From Pigoraptor vietnamica (lineage: Eukaryota > Opisthokonta > Filasterea): a DNA stretch of 45,510 bases. Positions 37,525-45,510 of the stretch are shown here, piece after piece; the first letter of the stretch is position 1; the number at the start of each line of letters is the position of its first letter. The notes beneath the pieces were generated by a model, which did no database searches, had not been told where the DNA came from, and saw nothing but the letters and a program-made list of their open reading frames with translations. The DNA lies in the NCBI GenBank assembly GCA_943704525.1, contig CALSCQ010002414.1, positions 1 to 45,510 of the forward strand, given 5' to 3'. The translations under genes were made by a program, and so were the position numbers.

Positions 37525-38312
37525 CTCAACCGGGGGCGACTACGAACGCCGACGATGGGGGTCCCATTCAGGAGGTTGACATTGAAATGGCGCCCCTCGC
37601 GAAGGCGCCCGCGCCCCCTGTCGGCGCCTCTTCTGTGCTGCGACGCCAGCAGTCGTGGAACGGCTCCACCGTGGACTTCTCCTCGTGGAAGCTAGACAAC
37701 GACGGCGGGGAAGAGGTCAGTCCAGAACCCTCGGAGGCAGGGGACGAGGACCCGGCAGCGGCGGCGGACGAACACGAGGATGCCGCGCACGCGCACCCCG
37801 CGCCTGTCGAGGACCGCTTTGATGCCACCAGGCCCGCGATCCCGCAGATCTCGCGGCTCAAGGGAGTGCCGGCGGACCGCCGCGTGTCGATGGGGTCCGC
37901 GCCGAGCCTGGGCGCCGTGCTGCGCGAGGAGCACGATCGGCCGCTCGTGACTGCGCCGTCGGGCGAGTTTCAGCTGCGGCCGCAGTTTCAGCGTCTGCTG
38001 GGGGCGCCGTCGGGCACCAGCAGCGCCAGCAGCGGACCCGGGTCCTCGAGGGGTCTGTTCATCCGCAAGCCCGTGGTGCAGCACACGCTCGAGTCGGGCA
38101 TTCTGTCCCGCATGGACGCGCACGAGCAGAAGATGGCCAAGCACCTCACGGAGACGGAGGAGCGCCTCGCGCGGATGGAGGCGTCGGTGGAGCGCCTCAT
38201 GCGCGACGTGGGCGTGCTCGTGAATCACCTGCAGCGCCAGTCGGACGCGGGCTCTCTAGGGCGGCAGAGCACAGAGAGCGGCCCTGGGCGGCCGTCGAAC
38301 GACAAGGACTGA
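34763..38312 (+). CDS. EAG/KCNH-type voltage-gated K+ channel with PAS and cyclic-nucleotide-binding-like domains
   Basis: Eight exons: 34763-34859, 34935-35153, 35213-35344, 35454-36335, 36480-36678, 36811-37064, 37158-37354, 37446-38312; 948 residues. Exons 2-3 encode a PAS/PAC domain (VYIVLDATYARYPVVLGSDE, YPFINVMSVVPV). Exon 4 carries S1-S6: S3 FWLDIVVNMRTALTVDG, S4 with regularly spaced Arg/Lys (LRLLRLGKVVRKLDR), and the selectivity filter TVGYGN, which predicts K+ selectivity. Exon 5 is the C-linker, HSWQMTRGIDMNA, very like the animal EAG form. Exons 6-7 are the CNB homology domain (GDFFGEMSLGERSLGKANAT). The C-tail has an 11-Ala run, acidic and Pro-rich parts, and a terminal coiled coil (about 875-925) that may help tetramer assembly. 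Clear member of the PAS-bearing KCNH group; which subfamily is not clear. Confidence 0.95.
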
Positions 38313-38460
38313 GCGTGCGTGTGCGCGTTTGCGCGTGTGCGTGCGGGATGCGTATTGTGAGATTGCGGCGTGCGTTGCAGTTGCGCACATTAACACATGA
38401 CATGAAAACTGAGACGTCGTTCGCTTTTTAATATTAGCAATGGCCCGGCGCGCTTGTAAT

Positions 38461-40923
38461 TTAGCTCTCCCCTCCGCTGTCACCGCCACTGTCGTCCGCA
38501 TACGTAACTGGCGGGACGACGTCCCTCATGGCGCCTTGCACAATGCGCGCCACGAGCGCCGCAGTCGACGGCGTGAAGCCAAGATCATCACCGTCCCCGT
38601 CGTCACTCTCGTCGCCGCTGTTTTCCTCGCGACGTCCCGCACGCGCGACGCCCGCCAGCGCCGCCCCCAGGCCCCGTCCCCGCGACGAAGGCCCGTCAAA
38701 GTCGGTCTCCTCCATGTCCATTCCATCGGCGTACCCAGAATGCGGTCGTCGAGGGGGCGCCGACGTGCCTGCCAGCAGCACGCGGACGGCGCCGTAGCAG
38801 CCGTCGTTGGCGCACGCGGGAATGGCGGCAAGGGCTTCGCCGTATGTCTCGAGAAAGTCCGCCTCCGTCTGCCCTGTCGACTGCTCCTCGCACACGTCGA
38901 CGAGCGCGGCAATGGCGTCCTCGACGCGGCCGCCGGCATCCCCCAGCGCGGCAATTGTGTTGCGCGCCTCGGTCTGCCGGCGAGACAGCCCCCGGGACAG
39001 GCACACCTCGCGAACGCTGCGTGCGTCGGGCACGAGGTGGCCGTTCTCCAGGAAGGCATGCAGCGCAGCAAAGATGGACGCGTAGCCACGCACGACCCCC
39101 GCGGGCACGACGGGGCCGAGGGGCGGGAGAAAGCGCGCGGACAGGGGCAGCTCATCCCCGTCCACAACCGCGTCCGCCTCCGCGCGCCCTTCTGCCTCGG
39201 CAATCTCGAGGGCTTCCGCGACGGCGTCGGTGAGCGTCCCGTGCTGCCACGCGGCCTCGTGCATGAGGCGGAAGCGCATCCGGGGCGAGAGGAAGCCGCC
39301 GATGCACCCGCCACACGTGCACTCAAACGAGCGCCCGAGCGACTTCTGCGCCTCCTCGAAGAGCGGCGCGTCCACAAACACAAAGCCCATCCGCCGGAAG
39401 AAGCCCTGTCCCCCCGTCACGTACGTCGCCTGCAGCGTGGCGGTCCGCTCGGACGGCAGCCACGCGCGCCGCACAAACTCCTCAACGCACGCGAGAAGAA
39501 AGCGCCCGATGCCGCGCCGCCGCATGTCCCGCCGCACACAGAGCTGCTCGAGCGTCGGTCCGAGCAACCCCATCTCTCCGTTCCGGTAGCACAGCAGCGC
39601 GCGTGCGACGGCGGTGCCGCGCGGCAGGGGGGGATAGCCGTCGCGCGTCTCGTCCTCCAACAGCCGCATCACAAACAGCGTCGACAGCGTGTCGGCCCCT
39701 TCGCACTCGCCGTCCACCCAAGCACCCGCCTCGGCGCCGGTGCACGTTTCAAGCACATACGGGCCGACAGTCGTCTCGACGCGCGCGTGCGGTATCGCGC
39801 ACGTTGCAAGCGGACCGCTGCCAAACGGAACGAGCACGGCGAGCTCACGAGACATGTCGGCGAGGAGCTTTGCGCCATCGACTGACGCCGCGGGGCCGAC
39901 GTGGACCATCACCGCAAGCGACGTGTTGTCCGCCTGCACAATCGTCACAACCGCACGCACGGTGCCGTGCGCATCAAGCGCTGGGAGGGCGTTCTCGTAC
40001 ACCTCTTCGTCCATGTCGAGCATCTCGCCGCCGGGACCGCCAGGAGCAGCGAGACGCAGGCCCTGCAGCGCCAACGCCGCGCCGCACGCAATGCGCACCT
40101 CCGCAGTTTCGGCGCGCGCGTCCACTCCAGTGCCCCGCCGCGCCACGCACACCGCCGTGAACGCGCCCTCGCGCGGCGTCGGGTGCGCCGGTCCGTTCTC
40201 CACGTGCTCTGCATTGAGGCCCCAGCTGTCCGGCGGCTCGTCCGATTCGAGGCTGCGGCGGGCTTCGGCTTCCCTATGCCCGCTCACCGTGTCCGCCGCC
40301 GCGTACAGCGCCATCACGAGCACGAGAAGCTTGGCGACATCGCCGCGCAGATCGGCGTCGACCTCCGCGGGGTCAATCTCCTCGATGGCATTGTTGATGA
40401 TCGCGAGGTCCGTCCGAAGCAGCCGCCCAAAGTGGCCCCCGAACAGCGCGTGCACGGCGCGTGCGCCAATAACCGAGCGCTTCTCGTCGCCCGCCGTGTA
40501 CGCCGCGACCGTGCCCCGCACCCACTCCTCGCGCGCGGCGATGATGTCGCCGATGCTGCGCGCGGACCAGTCGTGTCGCTGCTCGGCGGAGAGCATGTGG
40601 GGAAGGAGATCCCCGGGAAAGGCGTCCGGCGCAGTGTCCGCCAGCCGCTGCAGCTGCGCGGCAACCTCCGACGCCGAGGGGCGCGCGGGCCGCACAGTGC
40701 CCCCCGCCGTCTCGCAGAGGTACTCGAACGTCGCGCGGAACTCGGCCATGCGGCGCGCGTTCGGACAGCGCTCGCGGCACACGCCCGCTTGCGAGCACAC
40801 GACGCACGCGGGCGAAGTCGCGGCGGTGCCGTCGCCGAGCACCATGGCCACGCTCACAAGGCCATCCCGGTGCAGCGCATGCGCGCGCTCAAGGTGTGCG
40901 AGACGCTCGCTGTCGTCCGCCAT
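38461..40923 (-). CDS. Intronless GNAT-acetyltransferase-domain protein with Cys-rich module
   Basis: One uninterrupted frame of 820 residues in a window where genes of this size have 5-18 introns. Start at 40923 (MADDSERL) is preferred over 40980 for its context, ATGGCGGAC. An N-terminal Cys cluster, CVVCSQAGVCRERCPNARRM, may bind metal. The GNAT core (about 400-500) has LEQLCVRRDMRRRGIGRFLL, with the acetyl-CoA loop RRGIGR, and later GFFRRMGFVFV. Just after comes FECTCGGCIGGFLSPRMRFR (about 530-550), a Cys-rich block I recall from fungal and algal proteins of unknown role. The rest is helical, then an acidic Ser/Asp-rich tail. Substrate unknown. The missing introns suggest retrocopying or gene transfer; codon use looks like that of neighbours. 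Confidence 0.8.
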   Translation of the reverse strand: MADDSERLAHLERAHALHRDGLVSVAMVLGDGTAATSPACVVCSQAGVCRERCPNARRMAEFRATFEYLCETAGGTVRPARPSASEVAAQLQRLADTAPDAFPGDLLPHMLSAEQRHDWSARSIGDIIAAREEWVRGTVAAYTAGDEKRSVIGARAVHALFGGHFGRLLRTDLAIINNAIEEIDPAEVDADLRGDVAKLLVLVMALYAAADTVSGHREAEARRSLESDEPPDSWGLNAEHVENGPAHPTPREGAFTAVCVARRGTGVDARAETAEVRIACGAALALQGLRLAAPGGPGGEMLDMDEEVYENALPALDAHGTVRAVVTIVQADNTSLAVMVHVGPAASVDGAKLLADMSRELAVLVPFGSGPLATCAIPHARVETTVGPYVLETCTGAEAGAWVDGECEGADTLSTLFVMRLLEDETRDGYPPLPRGTAVARALLCYRNGEMGLLGPTLEQLCVRRDMRRRGIGRFLLACVEEFVRRAWLPSERTATLQATYVTGGQGFFRRMGFVFVDAPLFEEAQKSLGRSFECTCGGCIGGFLSPRMRFRLMHEAAWQHGTLTDAVAEALEIAEAEGRAEADAVVDGDELPLSARFLPPLGPVVPAGVVRGYASIFAALHAFLENGHLVPDARSVREVCLSRGLSRRQTEARNTIAALGDAGGRVEDAIAALVDVCEEQSTGQTEADFLETYGEALAAIPACANDGCYGAVRVLLAGTSAPPRRPHSGYADGMDMEETDFDGPSSRGRGLGAALAGVARAGRREENSGDESDDGDGDDLGFTPSTAALVARIVQGAMRDVVPPVTYADDSGGDSGGES

Positions 40924-40980
40924 CTGAGCGCAGGGGCGAACGGGACGCAACCGGGCGTCCGCGTGGAGATGCGTGTTCAT

Positions 40981-41557
40981 TCAAAATGGGCGCGAGGACG
41001 TCACGCAATCACGTGACCGACCGGTGCTGGTGGTTGGAGTAAATCGTTGCAAAAGCGCACGAGGTCACACACGTTCGCGGCGTGTGTGCGCGAACGTGTG
41101 AAGAGTGAGGAGAGAGGCCAGGGGAGGGGTTGACTTGAATGAAGCACACAGGCGTGAGGAGAGAGCAGCACGAGTGTGGCCCATACAGTCGGGCGTAATG
41201 ACTGCGCTGTGAACGCCCTCGCCTTCGCAGTACAACACACACACACACACACACGCAGTGCCCTTCACACGCGGCGTCGTTGTCCATGGCCGCATTGCAC
41301 GGACGCCGGTGTGCGGGGCACAACGAGTGTCCGCCGTGGGTCACATGGTTGCCGCGCCCGCCAGGCCTCGCATGCCGCGTGCCCCGCATAACTCTGGGCT
41401 GCTGGACGCGCATGTCGCTATGCATTCGCCATCCGCAGCCGGCAAGAAGCCGTGTCTGCAGAGCTTCTCGTCTGGTGTCGCGCCGTCAATTTTCTCGCCC
41501 AAGAAGCAGGATCGAGCCTCCCTCTCTGCCCTCGGCGCTGTTCGCAGACGTTGCAGC
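40981..41557. promoter_or_regulatory. Upstream region of the GNAT and metallo-hydrolase genes
   Basis: Holds an E-box TCACGTGAC at 41009-41017 and a short CA run at 41229-41254. The frame of the metallo-hydrolase stays open leftwards to about 41258, so 41345-41557 may be extra coding sequence rather than leader. Confidence 0.4.
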
Positions 41558-41929
41558 ATGTTGGGCCGGTTGTGGCGCGGCGTTTTCGGCAGTGGCACCG
41601 AGCAGCCGTCTGCACGGTGTCTCGTTCTCCCCCCGCACGGCGCGCACGACGCCGTCCCCAGCCTCGACGAGGGTTCGATCTTCTTTGTGGGCAACGCGAC
41701 AGTCATTATTCGCTATGGCGGCTTTGCTCTCATGACAGACCCCAACTTCCTCCACAAGGGTGCGTGGCCGCGGCGCCGGCGGCGGAGCTCGCTCACTGCC
41801 CGCCCCGTTGCGTCCGCCAGTGACGCTGCGCGTGTTTCGTCAGCGCCAGCGAATACTGAAAGCCACCCCTTTCGCGCAGGGGAGCATGCACACCTCGGGT
41901 GCGTTCGTCGGGTCAAGCGTCAAGCGTTG

Positions 41930-42019
<90 letters not shown>

Positions 42020-43165
42020 TACACACACAGAGAGAGAGTGAACGTGTGGGGCTCGGCTGACGGCTCTGGCGCAGGTACGGACTGCACACGGTGCGGGAAA
42101 CGAACCCCGTAATCGAGCTGGAGGACGTCGGTCACGTGGACTTTGTGCTTCTGTCGCACATGCACGAGGACCACTTTGACCGCATCGTGGAGGAGCGACT
42201 GGACAAGGCATGTGCCCGCATGCGCTGTTGCGCGGTTACTGCCGCTTGTTTACGTGCGTGCGTGTGGCAGTTGTTGATATGCCGCCGTCCTGCGTGCCGT
42301 GTGTGTCTAAAACAAAGCCAACATTCCCTCGCACGCCTCCCAGTCCATTCCGATTGTCACGACGGCACAGGCGGCGCGGCGCCTTGCGTCCAAGGGGTTC
42401 ACATCGACGCACGCCCTCGCCACGTGGCAGTCGATCTGCATCACGCGCACGGGGTCGTCGTCGGCGATCCGCGTGACGGCAATGCCCGCGCGCCACGCCC
42501 CCGGTCTCCTGCACCACTTTGGGGCTCTCCCGGAAACGATGGGCTCCATGCTCGAGTTTGGTCTGCTCGAGAACGGCCCCGAGGAGCGCGAGGGCAATCG
42601 CGAGTGCGCGGCGCCGGCGGACCTGCCCGACCACGCGCGCGGGGCGTTGGGATCTGCCGGCGTGCACGTGCCAATGCACCCCGTGTTCCACCTGTACATC
42701 AGCGGAGACACGCTCGTGCACGACGAGCTCTGCGAGATACCGCGCCGCTTTCCCGATGTCGACGTCGCTCTTCTCCATCTCGGCGGTGGGTCGTCGCCTG
42801 TGCTTATTCGCATGCTGCACAGTGGGCCACGCCGTCTTCATTGCGCAACTAACCCTCAACTAACCCTCACACCTTCGCACGCGGGCGCAGGGACGCGCGT
42901 GCTGGGCCTCGTCGTGACCATGGACGCCGCGCAGGGCGTCGAGTGCGTGCGCATCATCAATGCGCACCGCAACATTCCCATACACTTCAAGGACTACGAC
43001 GCCTTCAAGAGCCGCCTCGACGAATTCCGCGCCGCCGCGCGCGCCGCCAACATCCAAGATCGCATCTACTACATCGAGTACGGCGACACGTATCGGTTTG
43101 TGGTCCCGCCCGCGCGGCTGCAGGCGGCCGCTGGGCCGTCACCCGCGCGCAGGATATCGACGTAA
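41558..43165 (+). CDS. Metallo-beta-lactamase-fold hydrolase (Lactamase_B_2/UlaG-like)
   Basis: Five exons: 41558-41759, 41880-41898, 42075-42207, 42344-42785, 42891-43165; 356 residues. Exon 2 is only 19 nt; with it the protein reads TDPNFLHKGEHAHLGYGLHT, the order seen in bacterial and fungal relatives, without it the frame is lost. Zinc ligands: SHMHEDHFDR (His102, His104, Asp106, His107), further His at MPARHAPG, Asp at YISGDTL, and His at HLGGTRVLG or IPIHFKDYD. Intron 3 appears to start with GC (AAG then GCATGT). Start is uncertain; ATGs at 41345 and 41419 are in the same open frame and would add a basic, possibly mitochondrial leader. The fold covers lactonases, RNases and phospholipase D-type enzymes; substrate not predictable. 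A CA microsatellite fills intron 2. Confidence 0.85.
41935..42038. repeat. CA microsatellite in a metallo-hydrolase intron
   Basis: About 40 CA units ending in CATACATA and GA repeats, directly after the 19-nt exon. Confidence 0.95.
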
Positions 43166-43205
43166 CTGTTTGTCGTTTGGGCTGTGCGTGGGTGTAGGGA
43201 CAGGG

Positions 43206-43213
43206 CACGTGAC
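43206..43213. promoter_or_regulatory. E-box CACGTGAC upstream of the small mitochondrial protein gene
   Basis: About 180 bp before the start at 43388 and 40 bp after the previous stop. Confidence 0.45.
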
Positions 43214-43387
43214 GTTGGCGTGCGTCGCATTCCTCGGCTGGCGTCACCGCTGACAATCGAAAGTCAAACAAAAGCGTAACGCCATGGCCAACAACGTAAC
43301 AACGGCCTCTTGAATGAAGAGTGTGGATCACCGTTTTCGTGCACCGTGCGGGCATCAGACACATGCGCTAGCCTGGCTTGCGTGGCA

Positions 43388-43741
43388 ATGTTTTCCCTAA
43401 GACGCTGTGGACCTGCGGTGCTTGTGGCGCGGCGCGGCGCGCGGTTTGGCAGCACGGGAAGTCCCACCACTGCGACGCCGCCCACGACACGCGGTGACAG
43501 CGACACCCGCATGGACGCGTACGACGCGCGCCTGTCGGGCGGTGCGTCCCCTTCCACCAACGAGAACATGGCAGCGCGGCTCCGTGAGAACCAGAACAAA
43601 CTGCAGGCCGAGCCAGAGGAAAGCGCGCAAGGCGAAAAGAAAAAAGCGCCCAAGGAAACCCGCGAAGAGCGCATGCCGGGCAGTGGGCTGGGCGAGCGCA
43701 CGTACGAGCGCGTGCGTGGGGGCGATGTGGCACCGTACTAA
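43388..43741 (+). CDS. Small probably mitochondrial protein, unrecognised
   Basis: Single exon, 117 residues from the ATG at 43388; the frame is open further left but that part is Cys-rich and unlike a leader. The N-terminus, MFSLRRCGPAVLVARRGARF, is a typical matrix-targeting sequence: many Arg, no acid, amphipathic. The remainder is hydrophilic with ARLRENQNKLQAEPEE and a Lys-rich helix, and ends GLGERTYERVRGGDVAPY. It resembles small assembly or regulatory factors of respiratory complexes in size and style, but I cannot match one. It converges with NDUFA9, 145 bp apart. Confidence 0.6.
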   Translation: MFSLRRCGPAVLVARRGARFGSTGSPTTATPPTTRGDSDTRMDAYDARLSGGASPSTNENMAARLRENQNKLQAEPEESAQGEKKKAPKETREERMPGSGLGERTYERVRGGDVAPY

Positions 43742-43886
43742 AGCAGCACCGCGCTCACAATGCATTCAACGCCCTCAACCGCGATCACCATACGCGCGCA
43801 TTCATTCGCGGCTGCTCTCCACGCGCACGGAGACACCGCGCCAACACAGCAACCACCCCAAACACACACGAGACACAAGCGCGCGC

Positions 43887-45432
43887 TCACAGCTTGACCT
43901 GGTCAATCGACTCCTGCAGGTGAATCGATGTGCGGTACTGGCGGAGGACGCTGAGGGCAATCTTCTCAAGCGGCGTCGCCGACACGCCGAGGTCCTCAAG
44001 GCCCGGCGCGTCCGGGGTCGCCACCTGGTTCAGAGTGTCCTGCAAAAAAAAAAAGATGAGCAAAGAAATCGAACGCGAGGGTCGCTGATGCGCAGCACGC
44101 GTGCAGCAAAGCCGGTGGCATCACGCACCAACATAGCCTGGTGCTCCGTGAGGATGGGCGAATACACGGGGTTCATGCCAAGCAGACGGCCGGCCATCCT
44201 GCGATAAAACACACCCGTTGAGATGCCGGCAACAAGGGCGGGAGCGCGCAGCCGACGTACGGCGCCAGTGACCAAGTACACTGTGAGTTGTAATAAATCC
44301 CTTGCAATACGGCTCTGCGACTGCACGCACAACTTCGGGCACTCACACATAGAGGGGCTGCGGCACGGGGTATGCGACCGGATGGCGCCGCGTGAATGCG
44401 CTGATGAGATGCACGACCTCCTTCATGGTGTACACCTTGGGCCTGCAAAGTCAAGGGACATTGAGAGGGACGAGGAGAGGCATGGCACTCTTCCAAACTC
44501 TGTGCGCGCTCCGCCACTTTCAGCACGAATAGCGATGAACGACGGCGCATCACGGCGCAGAAAAGGAAGGCGCAACGCACCCGGCAAGCTCATACGTGCG
44601 GCCCTGCGTGGCGGGCTCCTTGAATGCGTTGATGACTGCCTGCGCGGCGTCCACGACGTACACCGGCTGCCGCGTGGCCTCCATGTTGCCGAGGGGCACG
44701 CCGAACGGCAGCGTCGCATACTTTGCGTAGCGGTTGAGGAAACGGTCCTCGGCGCCGGCGATGGTCCCAGGGCGGAGGATGGTTGCCGTAGGGAACTCCT
44801 CGCGCACAGCCGCCTCACCCAGCGCCTGAGACACGCAAGGGACTGAGCAATGCAAACCCGTGGCACATCGACCGACAATCGAACAAACAGCAAGGAAATC
44901 GCCACACGAAGACCGTCGACGCAAACGATACCTTGGTCTGCAGGAACACCGACGGGGACGCGATGCTGGCACCCAGGGCGCTCACGTGGATGAGCCGCTC
45001 CACGCCCGCGTTGCGGCAAGCCCGCGCAATAGCGCGCGCGCCATCGACATTGACCTGGTGAAGGGAGAAATTGCTGCGGGGAGAGAGACAACGTCACCAC
45101 ATCACAACAGCGTCAGCATGTACGCCACACGTTCAAGCACTGCAAGCACAAGCTCACCGCGTGTCCGACTCGGCGCCGACAAGGTTGATGACGACGTTCG
45201 AGTACTGTACAAGGCGCGCAATCGACGCCTCGTCCTTCAGGTGGTACTCCTGCGAACAACAAACGCACGAATGAGCACACACAGCTCATTGCAACGCGCA
45301 TCCACCTCGCACTCAAGCAGCGCACGCACCCTGAACGTAATCTGGCCGAGGTCGCCCATGGGCTTGAGGTGCCCCACATCGTACTCCTCGCCGCGGTAGG
45401 GCACAATGATCTGGGAGCCAGTGCGCCCGAGC
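43887..45432 (-). CDS. NDUFA9: NADH dehydrogenase (complex I) 39-kDa subunit NDUFA9, 5' partial
   Basis: Nuclear-encoded accessory subunit of mitochondrial complex I with an atypical short-chain dehydrogenase fold and bound NADPH. Visible exons, minus strand: 45432-45330, 45249-45158, 45073-44932, 44825-44581, 44442-44347, 44198-44129, 44039-43887; about 300 residues. The first visible exon begins in phase 2 after a TAG acceptor, so the leader and the dinucleotide-binding start lie outside. Matches to human run in order: [86 protein letters not shown], and near the end [17 protein letters not shown] run of about 11 A at 44044-44054 is the T-tract of the last acceptor. Confidence 0.96.
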
Positions 45433-45510
45433 CTAGTGCAAAGCGGCGAATGGCGAGTGAATAAAGACGCCTTGAGTGAACAGGACGCCTTCTATATGCC
45501 CCTCCCCCCC

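Noticed and set aside
38440-41016. Plus-strand open frames of 370-480 codons opposite the GNAT gene
   Set aside because: Arg/Ala/His-rich shadow frames without motifs; the minus frame has the GNAT motif and Cys-rich block.
42845-42870. Telomere-like TAACCCTCA repeats
   Set aside because: Only two imperfect units inside a metallo-hydrolase intron; too short to be a telomere relic.

Overview
The window is nuclear DNA of a eukaryote: GC-rich, very compact, about 19 protein-coding genes and roughly 95 short spliceosomal introns (mostly 55-110 bp, nearly all GT-AG). I built exon models by hand by joining frames at GT/AG sites and checking that reading phase is kept and that the product matches a known family. 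Gene content (tectonic of the ciliary transition zone, syntaxin-1 type SNARE, PAS-containing EAG-type K+ channel, Mondo-type bHLHZip factor, mitochondrial complex I subunit, peroxin 12) points to an aerobic, flagellated or ciliated, probably unicellular opisthokont, most likely a holozoan. That placement is an inference; I cannot name a species.

Layout, left to right: NUP62 (-, 3' end outside), CDC73 (+), an HDHD5-type HAD hydrolase (-), a 2.8 kb stretch of gene remnants (a piece of the HAD gene, a decayed EGF-repeat gene, one unidentified remnant), DNAJC30 (+), SERCA Ca2+ pump (-), RAN (+), syntaxin (-), a 1.1 kb repeat-rich gap, BUD23 (-), a PHD plus double-MYND protein (+), Mondo/ChREBP-type factor (-), PEX12 (+), an unrecognised acidic protein (-), tectonic (+), a secretory-pathway guanylate-binding protein (-), an EAG/KCNH-type channel (+), an intronless GNAT-containing protein (-), a metallo-beta-lactamase-fold hydrolase (+), a small probably mitochondrial protein (+), and NDUFA9 (-, 5' end outside).

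Genes alternate in strand almost perfectly, so that most starts lie in divergent pairs with 160-950 bp of shared upstream DNA and most ends converge with 16-280 bp between stops. Eight upstream regions carry the E-box CACGTG followed by A and a pyrimidine, while E-boxes in coding DNA do not show that flank. The Mondo gene in the same window has the His-Glu-Arg basic region expected to bind CACGTG.

The most striking observation is linkage. DNAJC30, a syntaxin-1/2 gene, BUD23 and a Mondo gene sit within 15 kb here; their human counterparts (DNAJC30, STX1A, BUD23, MLXIPL) sit together in the Williams-Beuren region of 7q11.23. RAN, SERCA and tectonic, also here, have human counterparts on 12q24 beside the duplicates STX2 and MLXIP. 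The window thus looks like a piece of a linkage group older than animals.
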